21,296 bases of DNA, taken from the NCBI GenBank assembly GCA_965371355.1, contig CBDUYD010000032.1, positions 1-21,296 of the forward strand, in the 5' to 3' direction. Source of the stretch: JASJHI01 sp965371355. GTDB lineage: Bacteria; Actinomycetota; Acidimicrobiia; Acidimicrobiales; Ilumatobacteraceae. A program made the position numbers and the translations under genes. Under the pieces are notes generated by a model. The model had not been told where the DNA came from. It worked only from the letters and a program-made list of their open reading frames with translations, and did not search any database. Shown piece by piece: positions 20,753-21,296 of the stretch (positions are counted from its first letter, which is position 1; each line of letters begins with the position of its first letter).

Positions 20753-21296
20753 ATGGACCACCTGACGAGCCTCCTGATAGCGGCGCGCGACGGTGATCGC
20801 GGCGCCCTCGAGCGCTTCGTCGCCGAGACCCAGGCCGAGGTGTGGACGATGTGCCGGTACCTCGGCGACTCCGGGTACGCGGACGATCTCGCACAGGAAA
20901 CCTACGAACGGGCGATCGGATCGCTCCACCGGTACCGCGCCGAGGGATCGGCTCGCGGCTGGCTGCTCACCATCGCCCGTCGGGTCTGTGTCGATCACAC
21001 CCGCCGAGCGGTCCGCCGTCGCCGCCTCGACCGGTCGGTGATCCACGACACCACGGCGGGTTGGCACGGTGGCGGGCCGACGGCGCCCGATGCATCGGGT
21101 CGTATCGAACTCGACGAGTTGCTCGGCAGCCTCGACGACGACCGCAGGGCCGCATTCGTGCTGACACAGGTGCTCGGCCGGCACTACGACGAGGCAGCCG
21201 AGGTACTCGGCTGTCCCGTGGGAACCGTCCGCTCCCGCGTGTCGCGCGCCCGCCGCGATCTCGTGGCGATGATCGCCGACTCCGACACCGCAGTCG
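20753..21296 (+). CDS. SigC-like ECF RNA polymerase sigma factor (partial at right edge)
   Basis: Extracytoplasmic-function sigma factor; 181 codons are visible and the frame is still open at the window edge, so only the last few residues should be missing. Region 2 (about 5-85) begins LIAARDGDRGALERFVAET and includes DDLAQETYERAIGSL and GWLLTIARRVCVDHTRR (-10 recognition). Region 4 (about 118-172) begins LDELLGSLDDDRRAAFVLTQ and ends in a helix-turn-helix, YDEAAEVLGCPVGTVRSRVS (-35 recognition). The pattern TQxEVW, YLGDSGYADDLAQET, LTQVLG and GCPVGTVRSRVSRARR is close to Mycobacterium tuberculosis SigC as I recall it. The ATG at 20753 is the first good start; GAGAAT eight bases upstream may be a -10. 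No SnoaL tail is visible. It pairs with the divergent zinc-finger anti-sigma gene, and anti-sigma control would be a departure from mycobacterial SigC. Confidence 0.9.
   Translation, partial: MDHLTSLLIAARDGDRGALERFVAETQAEVWTMCRYLGDSGYADDLAQETYERAIGSLHRYRAEGSARGWLLTIARRVCVDHTRRAVRRRRLDRSVIHDTTAGWHGGGPTAPDASGRIELDELLGSLDDDRRAAFVLTQVLGRHYDEAAEVLGCPVGTVRSRVSRARRDLVAMIADSDTAV

Noticed and set aside
20681..21184. Minus-strand open frame opposite the sigma factor gene
   Set aside because: The plus-strand frame from 20753 has unmistakable sigma region 2 and 4 motifs; the minus frame shows nothing recognisable.
1..21296. tRNA or rRNA genes, CRISPR arrays, insertion sequences or prophage genes
   Set aside because: Reading both strands showed no cloverleaf-like TTCGA-type ends in gaps, no regularly spaced repeats of 25-40 bases and no transposase, integrase or phage structural motifs.

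Overview
The window is a dense, high-GC stretch of bacterial chromosome. Codons favour G or C at the third position, GTG starts are common, and genes carry either a Shine-Dalgarno site or a TANNNT box 6-8 bases before the start codon, as in leaderless actinobacterial mRNAs. A SigC-like ECF sigma factor, a WXG100 protein, type I CoaA and a DUF4389 membrane protein all point to Actinomycetota. An Acidimicrobiia (Ilumatobacter-like) origin is my best guess, but it is an inference. I see no tRNA, rRNA, CRISPR array, transposase or prophage gene. The largest gene-free stretch is 230 bases (4432-4661).

Layout. At 1-67 (minus) lies what looks like the first 22 codons of an ATP-dependent DNA ligase. 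At 123-2880 (minus) is a compact molybdate ABC transporter operon, modA-modB-modC, with 4-base overlaps. At 2963-3787 is an acyl-CoA thioesterase II. At 3832-4431 (minus) is a two-repeat DUF4389 membrane protein, divergent from a DEAD-box RNA helicase with a C-terminal cold-shock domain (4662-6116). A perfect 28-bp palindrome sits between them. Next come a GH38 alpha-mannosidase (6186-9266), a convergent M20D amidohydrolase (9349-10626, minus), a solitary WXG100 protein (10760-11029), a short DauR/YheO-type HTH protein (11109-11480) and a HAD phosphatase (11493-12197).

At 12247-14504 (minus) a histidine kinase and OmpR-type response regulator are transcribed away from a membrane-anchored, very acidic, six-cysteine repeat protein (14635-15564). 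The shared promoter region carries repeated CTCAG half-sites, so I read these three genes as one signalling unit. On the minus strand, coaA (17136-18068) is followed by an unrecognised 249-residue protein (16313-17062) and a PhnD-like binding protein without signal peptide (15565-16302). These last two are 10 bases apart.

At 18126-20136 an ASCH-domain protein and an orphan TaqI-like adenine DNA methyltransferase are joined by a 12-bp tandem repeat that encodes a 12-codon mini-ORF with GTGA overlaps at both ends. The window closes with a four-TM zinc-finger anti-sigma factor (20074-20703, minus) divergent from a SigC-like ECF sigma factor (20753 to the right edge).

Most genes are ordinary housekeeping or accessory functions. 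The best candidates for something undescribed are the two-component system with its Cys-repeat protein, the unknown/PhnD-like pair, and the ASCH-methyltransferase pair with its coupling repeat.
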